A DNA stretch of 64,000 nt from Trichoplax adhaerens (GCF_000150275.1 NW_002060944.1:7640735-7704734); one strand, 5' to 3'. Positions 38,701 to 52,419 are shown, numbered from the stretch's first letter. Translations and numbers: made by a program. Notes: a model not told the origin generated them from the sequence alone.

Positions 38701-41700
38701 ACAATACAGTAATCAATATCATGTAATATTAGGATATGAATTAAATCTATTTGGATTGCCTTTTAGAAATTAGGTATTTTATCAATTTTGGACGAAGAAA
38801 GTATCTATCCTAAAGCCTCTGATAAGACATTTATTGAAAAATTGAAGAAAAATCACGACGGAAAATCGCCTAAATTTAAACTTCCAAAAATGTCTTCTAA
38901 AAACAAGGCACACTTTGAAATCGAGCATTATGCTGGAACAGTACGTACTGATAATTTAAAAAATTTAGTGAGAAGTTTCCATATACTGAGTGTCCTTAAT
39001 GAACCCATAAAACTAGGTCGGATACACTGTGATGGGATGGTTAGAAAAGAATAAAGATCCTTTAAACGACAGCGTTGTTGATTTATTAAGAAAATCAACA
39101 GATCCAATCATTGCTAGTTTATTTGCAGACCATCAGCCTGAAGGTAAATGAAGATTGCAGGACTAAATTAAGCTTTCTTATTCTAAAAAGCCTAATCTAT
39201 GTTTACGACACAAAAGAAGTCTTGTGTTTAATATGGGTTACTAGGTTTTAACTTTAGTTAAATGCTATTCTGACATACGCAATTATAGCAACTTGTACAC
39301 TCCATCCAAACTTAATACCACTGCACATGGAAAAATGCCTTTTAACCATGCTTAGATAATTTAAATTTATAATTTATTGTCTGTTTATATAGGCAGTCGA
39401 AAGAAGGGTAGTCAGTTTTTGACAGTCAGCCAGCTCCACAAGGTAGGTTTGATTCTGATCTAATTCAAATTTGAAAACATAACAGAGTCTCTCGACACTG
39501 ATTATTAAACCAATAAGCCAAAAAATAGCTTTATTTGCGTGTTTTAGACAGAAATTGATTCATAGTAAACAAAAATAATTGCAATTCAATCGCAATAAAC
39601 TGATAATATTTCCTAAAATATTTCACAGGAACAACTGGAAAAATTGATGGTCAATTTACGAAATACCACGCCACATTTCGTACGTTGCATTATACCAAAT
39701 GAGAAGAAAAAGCCAGGAATCATTGAAGCAAATCTCGTTCTACATCAATTACGTTGTAATGGTGTACTAGAGGGCATAAGAATTTGTCGTAAAGGTTTTC
39801 CAAATAGAATTATATTTTCCGAATTTAAACAGCGGTAATTGTAAATTATAATTTTTATACTGCATACCCACCCACAATCATTCACTTCAATACATACTGT
39901 AGGTAGACTAATAGAATTTCGGTATTTCGTTTATTTCACTATGCAACAGCTATGCAATTCTGGCACCAGGTGCTATTCCTTCCGGAATGTTTATGGATGG
40001 CCGAAAGGCAGCTGCTAAACTTGTTGATGCCCTTCAATTAGAGCCCAATGAATTTAGAATGGGAACAACTAAGGTTAGCTTGATAGCGTCACTTTATTTT
40101 CCACGAAAATTATTTTATTTTTACGCTCAATGGACTAGGAAATGGAATAATTTTTAACTCGACATTGTATTCTAATTTAAAGTTGTCACGAATGTTATTG
40201 AAGTAAAATTATTATTTACTTCCATGATCAGGTATTCTTCCGTGCTGGTGTTATTGGAAGACTTGAGGAATCTCGTGATGAAAAATTATACGCTATCCTT
40301 TCCAAATTTCAAGCGCGCATGAGAGGTTTTCTGATGAGAAAAACCTTCCAAAAAATGCAGGAGCAAAGGTTAGCTAGTGAACATATATGGGCTAATTTAC
40401 AGGCCTACAGTGGCTATATGAGAAATATTGTAAGTTATGACCTTTTTTGGTTATAATCTTCCTTTCAAATGACACATAGATCTGGGTTGCAAATCATTCA
40501 ACGTAACGTTCGCAAATATATTGTACTGCGTAATTGGCAATGGTGGAGATTATTTACCAAGGTATGTACAAATTGGAACAAATATAAAGTTAAAGTACTG
40601 TATAGATATTATTGCGATTGTAATCACTTTTACATCTACTCTGACTGGAATTGTGTACAGAAAGACTATCGGTATCGCCTTTAGTGTCTGCTTATTACAA
40701 TATTTCGTCATTATTTTAGGTTAAACCATTACTTAATGTTGCACGATCAGATGAAGAACTAAAACACATGCAGGAAGAGGTAAATGCAGGACCGAACTAT
40801 AGTGAAGGAAACCTGACTTCGTCAATCTTAATTAATCTTTAGCAATTAAATTTTACTTCTACTGCCGTTGTAGTTAACTACAAGAATAAACATTTTATTA
40901 TAAATAAATCCTCTATAATATTTAATTTACATTTAAATATCAAAATCGTAATGTTGCTATCGATAGCTTAATCGAACTTTGGATAAGTCACAAAAAGAAG
41001 AATCACTCCGAAAAGATCTTGAGGAGCAAAACACAAAATTGGTGGAAGAAAAGCAACAGCTATTTATGGATTTACAAAGGGTAAGATGCAATAATACAAG
41101 TCCAATGTTGTGCTTAATGTGGTTAATACTGTACTAAAATATAAACGATTCATTCTTGTACTTATTCTCAATGAAATTGCAATTCTGGACAATATTATTA
41201 ATAGGAACAAGATGCTTACGCTGATGCTGAGGATAAAATTGTCAAATTGGAAAGCATTAAGAACGATATGGAAAGTCAAATACAAGAGTTAAATGACCAA
41301 TTAGAAGAAGAAGAAGACAACAACGCTCAAATATCACAAGTTAAGCGTAAGCTAGAAGCTGAAGTTGAAAACCTACGTACAGACATAGAAGATATAGAGG
41401 CTGCGTTGCAAAAGGTTACATCTGAAAGCCTAAATATATCTGATTTACAGTATTATCATATATCAACTTTGAAGTATTTTTCGAATTTCTTAATTAATAA
41501 ACTCATTCTTATAGTCTGATCAAGAAAAACAAGCTAAAGATGATGCTCTTCGATCAATAACTACGGAGCTAGATGAATGTCAGGAAGCAGTAGACGCCTT
41601 GACTAAAGATAAGAAAGCATTGGAAGAGAAAGAATTAGTAAGATCCAATCGTTCAACTTCAATTAAATTTCATGATTTTTATTGTAGCTAGAAAAAGCGT

Positions 41701-44700
41701 TTAACCATTAATTGAAATTAAATTAGGAATTGAGCAATTTGTTAGAAGCTGAGGAAGATAAAAGTAACCATTTGACTAAAGTTAAGAACAAGTTAGAAAC
41801 TTCACTGGAAGAGGTATCTTACTTGTCAAAAATGCCACATCAAGATATAAAATGCGCTATTAACAATTAGCTTTGCACATCACAACAACTTGATATAAAA
41901 TTTTCGAACACTTTTTAGTTACAATCGCATTTGGATAGCGAAAAGAAACATACATCAGATTTAGATAAAGCTAAGAGAAAGCTTGAATCTGAAGCTAAGG
42001 TATATCTATTACGCTAAATGACGATCAGTATTCGTAAAAATGTGACATGAAAAGTTTACTGAATGAAATCATCATGTGGTGCTTGAACTAACAGCCATAA
42101 AATTTTACTCTTTTATTAATAGGTAGCAAATGAGAAGATAAATGAAATGGAAGGCAACGTTAAATTAGCTGAGGAAACAATTCACAAGTTAGTTGTGGTT
42201 TTGCTTGACAATTTTTACTACATTTAGAGTGAAATCAGTGGAAGTTGCCACTAATGCATTCGTTTTATTATATATAAATAAGAGTTTCATCCCATTTTGA
42301 CTTTTTAGTTACTGTACGTAGATAGTTGAAGATCTTGTGAGGATAGCATAAAAACAATCATCCGTAAATAGCTAGATCAGTTATATACTGTGTATCATTA
42401 TATTAGGTTCGACTTTAGTGGAGCATTACAACATTAAAACAGTTTTCTCGCTAACATTTAGAAATATATTATATCTTTTTACAAGTTACGAGTATAATAA
42501 TTAATTACTGTATATCGTTAAATAACGACATTAACTATTATTGGAGCTAAAGATGATTTATTTTTGGGATTTATTAGGAGAGATAATGAAATTTCCAAAC
42601 TTGGACAAAGCTTGGAGGATGAAAGAACTACAGTAGCAGCATTACAGAAGAAGCTTCGCGAAGCTCAGGTAAATAATATTACATTGACATCAGTATTCCA
42701 GATATCACTTATATGATGCATAAATCGCTCAGTAAAATTTACACTAATAAACATTATTTCATTCTTGCTTATTAGTCTCGCATTGACGAATTAGAAGAAG
42801 AATTCGACAACGAACGTGTACTAAAATTAAAAGTACGATCGCTAGTTGCTAAAATATTTCAGATCATTTAGAAAGATATCGTAGACGTAGATTTTGCCGT
42901 GAGCTATCCTAATTAAAGTATTACTGGTTATCATTAGATCGAGAAACAAAAAGCTGAGTTATTACAAGAACTTGATGAACTGAATGAGAAATTAGATGAA
43001 GCAGGAGGAGCACATGTTCTCCAGGTAAATTTGGATGAAGTTTACATATAGCAGTACAATGTTCTAGTAAACATGATCGTACTTCGCTTTAAGGCTTTAA
43101 ATCCAAATATTGATTGATTACTGACGGCTTTAATCCTTATACAGACTGATTTAACTAAAAAACGAGAGGCAGAAATTAATCGATTACAATCTGAAATTGA
43201 AAGTCGTACTAAGCAGCATGGAAGTCAGGTTGCCAGTATGAAAAAGAAACACAATGAAATTATCGATGAATTAGAGAATCAAGTTGAAACTTTGCAGCGA
43301 GCTAAGAACAAGTAAGGCCTTTGCCTTCAATTGCATAAGATTATAATTATGCTTGCATTTAATCTTAAAAACCCATCTTATAATGTCAACATAGAGCGGT
43401 TAATAACTTACCCGTTGAATCATTTCATTTTGCTGTCTTCTACTGTTTAATTTTATAGGTTAGAAAGTGAAAAGCAACATCTTTCTGGTGATCTAGATGA
43501 ATTACAAAGTAACCTAGAATCACTGACTAAAGCGAAGGTTTGTATTCCTGGCTTCTGTATTTCCAATCGTACCGTAAAAATATTGCCATTTGATAAATAT
43601 CTGCATTTCTAATCATTTCTTAATTAGAATTCCAGCGATAAGCAATTGAGGCAGTTAGATGAACAGTATAATGAAGCCTCTGCTAAGGTAATGCTTGAAA
43701 GGAAAGTTTGTTTTCCATTTCTTGTTATATCGTACTCGCTAGCATTGTGTTAATAAATCCGACTCGATTCTACATTTTTGTTTAATTATTAACTAATATT
43801 TAAATTTTAGGTTGATGAACAGGAGAAAATTATCGCCGATTTACAGGCAGCACTGCAACGTTTGCAAGCTGAGAATAATGAATTATCTGAACAAGTGGAA
43901 GATGGCGAGTCCAAAATTAATTCATTAACGAAAGCTAAAAAAGGACTTGAAAGCCAATTGGAAGAATTGAAACGTAAATTTGAAGATGAATCTCAGGTAA
44001 TATTATTTGATGCTATATATAGAGTTGATTCTTGACTTATGATAGAGTAATGTGGGACAAAATCCATACCATAATGCCATAACATTTTTGGTCTTATCTT
44101 CGGTAAATTGATAGGCACGATCTAGTGTTTCTAATAACGTTAAGAATTTACAAGCTGAACTAGAACAAACACAAGAATTACTTGATGAAGAACAAGAAAG
44201 TAAAGCTGAATTACAACGTCAGTTAACAAAAGCAAATGCAGATGCAGCTACTTGGCGTAATAAGTATGAAATTGATGGCGCGCAACGAGTGGAAGAACTC
44301 GAAGATATCAAGTAAGAATTTACAATTTAATGACATAACTAATAAAAAATTTCATTATAAAATAGTCCATTATAATCGTTGCTGGTATAGTGTATAATAG
44401 TAATGTTTACTCTAAACTGTTTCTTGGTAATCTGATGTGTTTAATTGCATTTTATTTAAATACATAGGCGTAAATTGACAGCAAAATTAACTTCCGCTGA
44501 AGAATTAGCTGATGAATTTCAAATGAAATTTTCAAGCGCAGAGAAATCTAAAAATCGTTTATCTACTGAAATGGAAGATTTACTGCTTGACTTAGAAAGG
44601 GTAAGTACTACATTTTGGTAGCTATAGTTGAGTTATTTCGATTGTAATTAAAAAAAATGTATTGAACAATGATCGCTAAGTATCTCATGATATGATACCT

Positions 44701-47700
44701 AAAAACTCTACAATGAAGAAATTTTGGAATTAATTTTTAATTTTATTTTGACAATGTATCATTCTAGGCTCAAAACCAGTGTGCTGCTATGGAGAAAAAA
44801 CAACGCAAAGTTGATGCGCAGACCGCTGAATGGAGGAATAAGCACGATACATTAACTATTGATTTAGAGAATGCACAACGTGAATACAGAGAGCAATCCA
44901 CTGAGGTATATCTTGTTGTTAAATGAAAGAGATAGCAATAGGATTTCGTAAATTTTATCATTTTAATCTTCTCAACCTTTAACTTGATCTCTGAATGTAG
45001 TTATTTAGAGTTAAAGGCAGCTATCAAGAAACTGCCGAATTAGTTGACGGATTACGCCGAGAGAATAAGCAATTGCAAAGTATATTCTTTTGAGCTATAA
45101 CTAGTCATTCCGATATAAATTTTAATTAGAACTATATTGACTTACATATTCTAGATATCATCTACTTTAAGTATGATAAATTAACTAATTTGTTAACTCT
45201 GAATTTATAGATGAGTTGAGCGATTTATCGGAGCAATTGAATTCAGATGGTCGAAATGCAGCCGAAATAGAAAAAGTACGTCGAAAATTAGAAGTTGAAA
45301 AAGAAGAGATAGCCCTGTTGCTAGAAGAAGCCGAAGCTAGTTTAGAACAAGAAGAGAATAAAGTTCTTCGCATGCAACTGGAACAGTCGCAATTAAAACA
45401 AGAATTTGAACGACGAATTCATGAAAAAGAAGAAGAAATGGAAGGATTACGGTAATTTCTGTACTGTTATGATATTCTAATGGATAGTTTACCAGGCTAC
45501 ATATAGTAACAATTACGTTCAGTTTAATATCCAATAAGCGCTGTAGTATAGCAATAGCTTCCGGGAAATAGATTTATAATTGATATATTTTCCATTCCAT
45601 AGTAAAAATCATCAACGTCAACTTGAGGCCGTTAATAACAGTTTGGGATCTGAATCGAAATCTAAGTCTGAACAGGTAAAGAAGATACCGTATTAAATCA
45701 AATAATCTTAGAATAAATTCTAAATATAGCTAAAATGAAGAATTTTTAAGCTCTTAAATGACAATTTGAACGATCTAGCATTAAATTTCATTTACTGAAA
45801 GGAAATTTTATTTATACTTAGATTCGCTTAAAGAAAAAATTAGAAGCCGAAATTACCGAATTGGAATTAACCTTAGAAGCTGCTAACAAGGTCATCATCC
45901 CTAATAAATTACAAAAATGATATTTTAGCTAGCCGATTATATTCATATTATTAAATAAAATTAGAACTAAAATTTCAAATATACTTCTATAATTTTAAAA
46001 TTGCAGAGTAATGCTGATTTGAATCGGTCAGTCAAAAAGTATCAATCCCAAGTTAAGGTAATAAAATCGATGGCATTTTAAAAAATTAATTAACGCTGTA
46101 CAGGGCTAAAATTACTCAATAAATACTCAAAGCTTTAAGAAAATGTATAATTACAGTTCATTTTCAGAAGATTTTCAATTTATTGATGACTCGGATCACG
46201 CTTATGATGTTATAAATTTATTTTCATATAGGAATTGCAATCTATGATTGATGATGAGCAAAGAGTGCATGAAGATTATCGGGATAAAGTACAAAAGGCC
46301 GAGCGAAGAGCTAATGACGTCCTTGGAGAATTGGAAGATTTAAGAGCCTCACTTGAACAGGTTTTTAATTATCTTACTTGTGTAATATAGTCTAGCATGA
46401 AAGATGATTGATTAATTGTAAATATACCATTACAATAACATCCCTCTTTCTCATGGTGAGATTATAATTAAAATTACTTCCTATAATTTAATTAATTAAT
46501 TAAATCTTCAATAGTCGGAACGTGTTCGAAAACAACTGGAAGTTGATCAGATTGATCTGCAAGAAAGAGTTCAAGATCTAACAACTAGTAACTCTGCTGC
46601 TCTTGCAACCAGAAAGAAGTTGGAAACGGAAATTGAAAGCTTACATGTAAATTTATTTATGTCTCGACTGTATAAATTGTTCAATTTTGCAGACAGCTAT
46701 CCATCTTTAAGTATTAATTGGAAGCTTGGTAAATCATTTTAGGAAGAAATTGAAGAATTAGAAGGCGAAGCTAAAAGCGCTGAAGATAAATATAAACGTG
46801 CCAATGAACAGGTTTGTAAAACAAAGCAATGGAGTTTAATGGATATAGACATTACTGTATATGTCCCAATTAATAATAATTATTTATTATGAAAGAAAGT
46901 ATGAGTAAAATTATATCTAATATTTTATTTTTCGCTTACAGATTGCTAGACTAACATCAGAGATCGCAACAGAGCATGACGAGGTTTCAAACTCCTCAGT
47001 AATAATGCAGCATTGGAAAAGCAAATGAAAGAAATGGAAGCTAAACTTAATGATAGCGAACTAGCTGGTGGCAAGGCATCGAAACGCCATGTTACTAAGT
47101 TGGAAGCTAGAGTACGTTTCGTATATATGAAATTAAGATGACATTTATTAGGATAGAATCTAAGCATTAATTAAGCTGCCAGATATATAAATAGTAATTT
47201 CGTATGGCTTTTGGTATTTACATATGTCATGTTACTATTTCATTTATCGGAATAGATTCGTGAATTGGAAGCTGATCTTGAGGCAGAAACGAAGCAAAGC
47301 CAAGAAGCTACTAAGCAATTGCGTAAGAATGAACGCCGTCTGAAGGAATTGCAATTTAGCGCGGAAGAAGATCGCAAGAACTTAGAGCGTACGCTGGCTG
47401 CAGCAGAAAAGAATAATCATAAGATGAGAGTACTTAGACGACAGCTTGATGAAGCTGTAAGTTGAAAGTATCAGTAGCAGCCTTCAATGATCTGTGAACT
47501 ATGTTTCACCATGTGCAATATACAACTCAATACTTTGAAAATTGTGCTTTATTTCAATTGATTTCGCATTTTAATATGTTATGCAATAGGAGGAGCAAAC
47601 TACACAGTATCAATCTAAAGTAAGAAAATTACAGCATGAGATAGAAGAATGTGAGGAAAGAGCAGAAGCTGCAGAGTCGGCATTAGCTAAAGCTAAATCT

Positions 47701-47992
47701 CGAGCTCGTATAGGTGCTGGGTCAGGAGTCGGTGGAAGGAGATTATCGGGCCGACCAGGAAACGATTATTATAGGGTAAAAAATAATCTTATTTAAGCTG
47801 TTAGCAATTCTACTCTGGAGCACTGTTTACTGGATATTCGAGTTGTATTTAAAAGGATATGTTGAAGCAGCCCTTTTAACCAATAAATACTTTTATTTTT
47901 GATAAACGTAGTCAAGAAGATCAGAATCTGGAGAATTTAATAATAGTAACAGTACAAGTGTCAACGAAAATGAAGGACAAGAGTCCGATTAA
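32736..47992 (+). CDS. Striated-type (sarcomeric-class) myosin II heavy chain
   Basis: 50 coding exons give about 1948 residues: 32736-32900, 33328-33471, 35723-35879, 36033-36060, 36407-36506, 36795-36884, 37062-37125, 37284-37382, 37464-37567, 37724-37862, 37993-38111, 38195-38287, 38365-38421, 38507-38677, 38767-38940, 39017-39143, 39393-39442, 39629-39834, 39950-40073, 40232-40368, 40480-40561, 40720-40779, 40967-41080, 41205-41414, 41515-41637, 41727-41813, 41919-41999, 42123-42187, 42578-42668, 42776-42832, 42938-43024, 43145-43311, 43459-43537, 43628-43687, 43811-43996, 44115-44311, 44468-44600, 44768-44905, 45001-45079, 45211-45451, 45603-45675, 45822-45890, 46007-46057, 46232-46360, 46515-46646, 46743-46811, 46942-47111, 47256-47456, 47590-47775, 47912-47992. 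The motor has P-loop GESGAGKT (166-173), switch I NNNSSRFG (222-229), switch II DIAGFE (445-450) and the SH helices [13 protein letters not shown]. Two IQ motifs lie near 760-800. A coiled coil of about 1080 residues follows, then a Ser-rich non-helical tailpiece ending EGQESD. The rod is striated-type, not zipper/non-muscle type ([34 protein letters not shown]). It hydrolyses ATP to move actin and assembles into bipolar filaments. Exon 47 carries an apparent frameshift near 46981. Confidence 0.95.
33472..35722 (+). other. Intron 2 of myosin, unusually long
   Basis: At 2251 bases this is several times longer than the other 48 introns of the gene, which mostly run 75-430 bases. It has clear ends (TAT|GTAAGT and TTTACAG|ACATATTC). 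It holds no coding exon and no repeat that I can see. A 5'-proximal long intron is a common place for enhancers, but that is inference. Confidence 0.6.
46942..47111 (+). other. Frame-disrupted exon 47 of myosin
   Basis: The exon begins in frame ([14 protein letters not shown]) and ends in frame ([16 protein letters not shown] to KLEAR), but the two halves are in different frames. Its 170 bases are one short of a multiple of three, while both flanking introns are phase 0. One missing base near 46979-46990 explains everything. No stop-free alternative splice of sensible size exists. This is either an assembly or sequencing error or a real null allele. Confidence 0.8.
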
Positions 47993-50129
47993 ACTAGTTA
48001 TCAGAATTAAAGGCCATATTTATAAGGATGTTGTATTTTAGCTGTTAAATAGTTCATTTAAGACTTTTAAGCAGTTTGGCATCTAAAACCGACTCCATTT
48101 TCATTTGGTATCAACTATGTTGAGGAAAATTTTTACTATATGTATCCAATTGTCTGTCCTTTAACTGTAAACTTAATTACTCCTGGCGATTTACATTGAC
48201 GATGTTGTAATTGTGTTTTATGAAATTATTACTGTTACTGTTTGGAAATGGTTAGTAGTTGATATTGGATAGCGATATTAATGCTATTAGTGCTATTTGT
48301 ATCGACAAAATGTGGCAAAGTTAGTAATTTCTGTATGTACGTATATAATGAATGTCTTAATTGTAATCTTTTTGCTAATTACATTAAGTCGTTGGTTAAA
48401 TGAAACCTTGGTCAAAGCCTGTCTAGTTCTGTTTCAAACTTGATATAGTCGCTTATCAGCTCATATTCACTCTTGCATTATCTAAAAATGTTCGACTTTC
48501 TACTGAATGGAATATTGCTTGTGTTAAAAATATTTGCTGTTCTGGAGTTTAACTGTACTACTTGTAATATTGTGGTTTAGTGTTTTTTTGGATAGTATTT
48601 TTCCATGCATGGTTGGGATTTAACTGTTTTTAATTTTCATTTATAATCAGCCTACATATTTTACAATGTTAGTTCTCTCTTGCAATAATAACTAATGATA
48701 GCTGGAATTTTTTATTTTATTTGTTTTTCAATTATCATTGAATGATAAATAGGTCGATTTTAGGTACTAAAGCCTTTTCTGGTTTTGAGTGGTTATCTTA
48801 AGTTTAATATAGTTGGAATGAATGATTATTGCCGTGATAATCACCATTTCAGTATATTTAATCGGTAATAGTCTTTGAAATACACTTGTCATCTGCATCT
48901 TCAAGTGCTTACTGTAAAAGAATATTTTATATTTTATTACATTTTTGTAGTATGGGATAAGATAAGCCTGTTGATATTTTAGTAATAACATGGTACCATA
49001 AAATGATTAATTACTGAGAAGTCGTTTTATTTCTTTACCATCTTCACTTCTGTGGATTATGTCAGGGCTGATGGATATCCTTAGTAATCTGTTATGTTAG
49101 TGCAAGTCGTGAATTGATATAAAGATTAGATTATTTCCGTAAATGTATACAGGCATGATTGAAAAGATACAGTAGTAGTTGAGGTTCTAATCTATCTATA
49201 TAAGATATCATTATTGTATGATTATATTATTAGTAAGGTAAGCAGCAATTGATAGCTCTGTTTCTGCGAAATATATTAGCATGATATTATACTTTAGCGC
49301 TTATACTCTTTCGACTATACTGCTACTGCATGGTGCTATTCCTTCACCCATTAAGTGTGACAAAATCTCCAATTTTATGATTCTCCTATACAGTCTAGTG
49401 TTATATATACATCAATCACGCAGGTTACCGTACTGCATTGATTAGTAGATAATATAATTCCATATACCTTGGGTTATCCATATATCCATCAATGAGCGTT
49501 GTTATGGAGATTGATTCCATTTTATCCATGCATTATTCGATTATTTGAGTCAGTCATTAAGTTCATTAATTAATAGGGATCCATTCTGTTCGCATGCTGC
49601 GTGCTGTAGTTAGTCAGATATATACCATTGCATGATATAAGAAGTACTGTTCTATACCGATGAGGTTTACGAGATATACTCTACAACACCGTTTGAAATC
49701 TATATAATGTAATTGATATGCCTAACTTGAGATTTATGTATAATTGTTAATCTATTAGATAAAGTGCTGGTTCATTTTCGTTTCAGCAAAAAAATCCACT
49801 ATATAGTACATCAAGACTGTATAATTACTTAACCTGCTTTGCTGAAGACTATGAGAGCATATATGTACGAAATAAGTTTGCAGATGATGATAAAGGAAAA
49901 TGAGCTAAAATGCAACAGAATTGTGTAAGACGGCCAGTAATCATCAGCTTTATGAAGCAAGTCTAGCGTAACTTAGGTCTTTAATTAATTGGTATTTTTT
50001 GAATACCAAATAATAATTTTTAATTTTTTAACACAGATATTATGTAGACATTAGGTATATCTACCCGTACAGCACAAAGATTTAGATCGATGATTCGTAT
50101 TTCTTGAATATACAATTTTAGTCTCATTT

Positions 50130-51160
50130 TTACGCAGCCGTTGTGTGAATTATAATATCTACCATGAAGAGGGATAAATCATGATTTGGCAGTCTAGATC
50201 TATAAGATTTTTTAAATGTAAAGTTACAGTTTAATTTCTGTGGTTATACTCGTATAAAGTGAATAGAAAATGGTTTTGGTCGATATTATTTCTTGAACAT
50301 ATAACTGGGTTTCATTTTTATACAATGGTTCTGCGCTCATGAATTGGATAGAAAAAAGGTCGATCCTATTTCTCAAATTTCAAAATTACGATTTAATTTT
50401 ATACAATGGCTATGGGAATTTTAATTAAAGTATATCGTAATTTAGATTTATAATTAATAGGTGTATCTTGAATGCAAAAAGGCGATTTGATTTTGACCCA
50501 GGCGTTCTATAAATTATTGTTATAGTGCATATACTGTATATAATCAAGGCATGCTTACGATCCAGCCAAAATGAAATGTTTCAGGTCTATCATACACATA
50601 TTTCTTGCATGCAACATTTCAGTTGAACTAATTTTACATGTCCGTTACGTGAATTATGATATACGTATAATTAATGCTTGCTGACCATTCTTACAATAGG
50701 ATGTAGAAGAGGTCGATAAAATTGCTAGCGTGTATGCAAGATTGAAATTGAAATTCTCTTGTACATCCGTTGTATGAATTTTGATATACGTATAATTAAT
50801 GCTGGCTGATCATTCTTACAATAGGATGTAGAAGAGGTCGATAGAATTGCTAGCATGTATGCAAGATTGAAATTGAAATTCTCTTGTACATCCGTTATAT
50901 GAATTTTGATATACGTATAATTAATGCTTGCTGATCATTCTTACAATAGGATGTAGAAAAGGTCGATAGAATTGCTAGCATGTATGCAAGATTGAAATTG
51001 AAATTCTCTTGCACATCCGTTATGTGAATTTACATACGTGTTTATTAATGCATGCTGACCATTGCCTCCATAGAAAGTGATTTCCATCGGTAGCACTTCT
51101 TGCAGGTAAGAAAAATTGAATATTAATTTTCTACAGCCGTTTTATGAATTGAATATAAAA
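50130..51160. repeat. Tandem repeat, unit about 125 bp, with decayed outer copies
   Basis: The core (cat/cag)ccgttNtgtgaatt occurs at about 50134, 50641, 50765, 50890, 51014 and 51134. Between 50641 and 51060 the copies are nearly identical and spaced 124-125 bases. Shared blocks are gatatacgtataattaatgc, gctgatcattcttacaatag and gatgtagaagaggtcgata, then a gcaagattgaaattgaaatt block. The outer copies are strongly decayed, which suggests repeated expansion of a younger centre. Confidence 0.85.
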
Positions 51161-51409
51161 TGCTAATCTTATTTCTTATAATTAAAGTTGGACTTTTAAT
51201 TAACTTGCATACCGCCATTCTGTCATTCATGCGTGTTTTAAAAGCGGACATTATTTTATTTTTCAAATGAAACATAATAAAGCAATCATTGGTTGCCAAG
51301 TACGCTAAAATTCAGAGACGAGGCCGATGCGTCTACGGGCTACATCAAAAAAAGATGTTGTATCGCTAAACAAATAATAACAGTTTTAGTGTTGCTTCAG
51401 TTCTTGCGA

Positions 51410-52040
51410 CCTGGAGCATGTTGACGGGCTCGACTGAGTACCATGTCGTACAGTACTGTAGAAAGATTTCGGATATTGATATTTTGGCCAATATATTTTA
51501 TGACTACGTTAAAACTATTAGGCTGTATGTCATGCAACGTTCTAAAGTTTCTATACGTCAATTCTATATCAATCAATCGATTAATCAAGCAAAACAAGCT
51601 ATTCTACCTAATTCTACCAGCAGTAAGCAAAACTGGATTCGCATGGACCGGCCCGACTGATGCACAAAGTCGTCCAGTACATACTGTAGAAAGATTTCGG
51701 ATATTGATATTTTAGCCAATTTACTTTATGACCACTTTAAAACTATTAGGCTGTATGTCAAGCAATGATCTAAAGTTTCTATACATCAATTCTATATCAA
51801 TCAATCGATTAATCAAGCAAAACAAGCTATTCTACCCGCAGTAAGCAAAACTGGATTCGCACGGACGGGCTCGACTGATGCACCATGTCGTACAGTACTG
51901 TAGAAAGATTTCGGATATTAATATTCTCGCCAATTTACTTTATGACTACTTTAAAACTATTAGGCTGCATGTCATGCAATGATCTAAAGTTTCTATACAT
52001 CAATTCTATATCAATCGATCGATTAATCAAGCAAAAGTTG
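51410..52040. repeat. Tandem repeat, unit 214-228 bp, three copies
   Basis: The word gaaagatttcggatatt occurs at about 51461, 51689 and 51903. Each unit carries aaaactattaggctg, gatctaaagtttctatac and a tcaatcgattaatcaagcaa block, with a gacgggctcgactga-like segment at the junctions. Similarity is above about 90 percent by eye. Open frames beginning MSYSTVERF appear in two copies but end differently, so I read them as non-coding. Confidence 0.85.
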
Positions 52041-52419
52041 GATTGCCATGGAGCTTCGTCACCATGACTATTAAGATAGGATTTGAGCTAACCATGGTAA
52101 GCATCTGTTGCACCAGCCATGCCCTACCCTACAGTTTCCTTGCCATTGCAATATGAGCTTTTTCATAGAAAAGGCTATAGCCTGGCTATTGACTTTGAAC
52201 ACAGTACTATCCATATTGGACTGTCTCTGACGTGTATCACTCATCATACTATCTATAGCCGTAGTGTCAGCGGTTCCTTTGTTTCATTGTTTGAAAATGG
52301 TTCGAATGGCATGGGAGTTGATGCGAGTGGATGGGGACAACCGTCATCGCGTCAGTCATCATTCCTACAGCCGTGGGCGAGTCATTTCCAAAGATGATGT
52401 CACCTGTAGCGATTGACTT

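Noticed and set aside
51443-52067. Repeated open frames beginning MSYSTVERFRILIF
   Set aside because: They exist because the 214-228 bp repeat is duplicated. The copies diverge at stops and indels, with no sign of protein-level selection.
52119-52397. 92-codon open frame on the plus strand (MPYPTVSLPLQYELF...)
   Set aside because: It lies between tandem repeats, has no splice context or recognisable domain, and composition shifts inside it. Probably chance in a slightly GC-richer patch.
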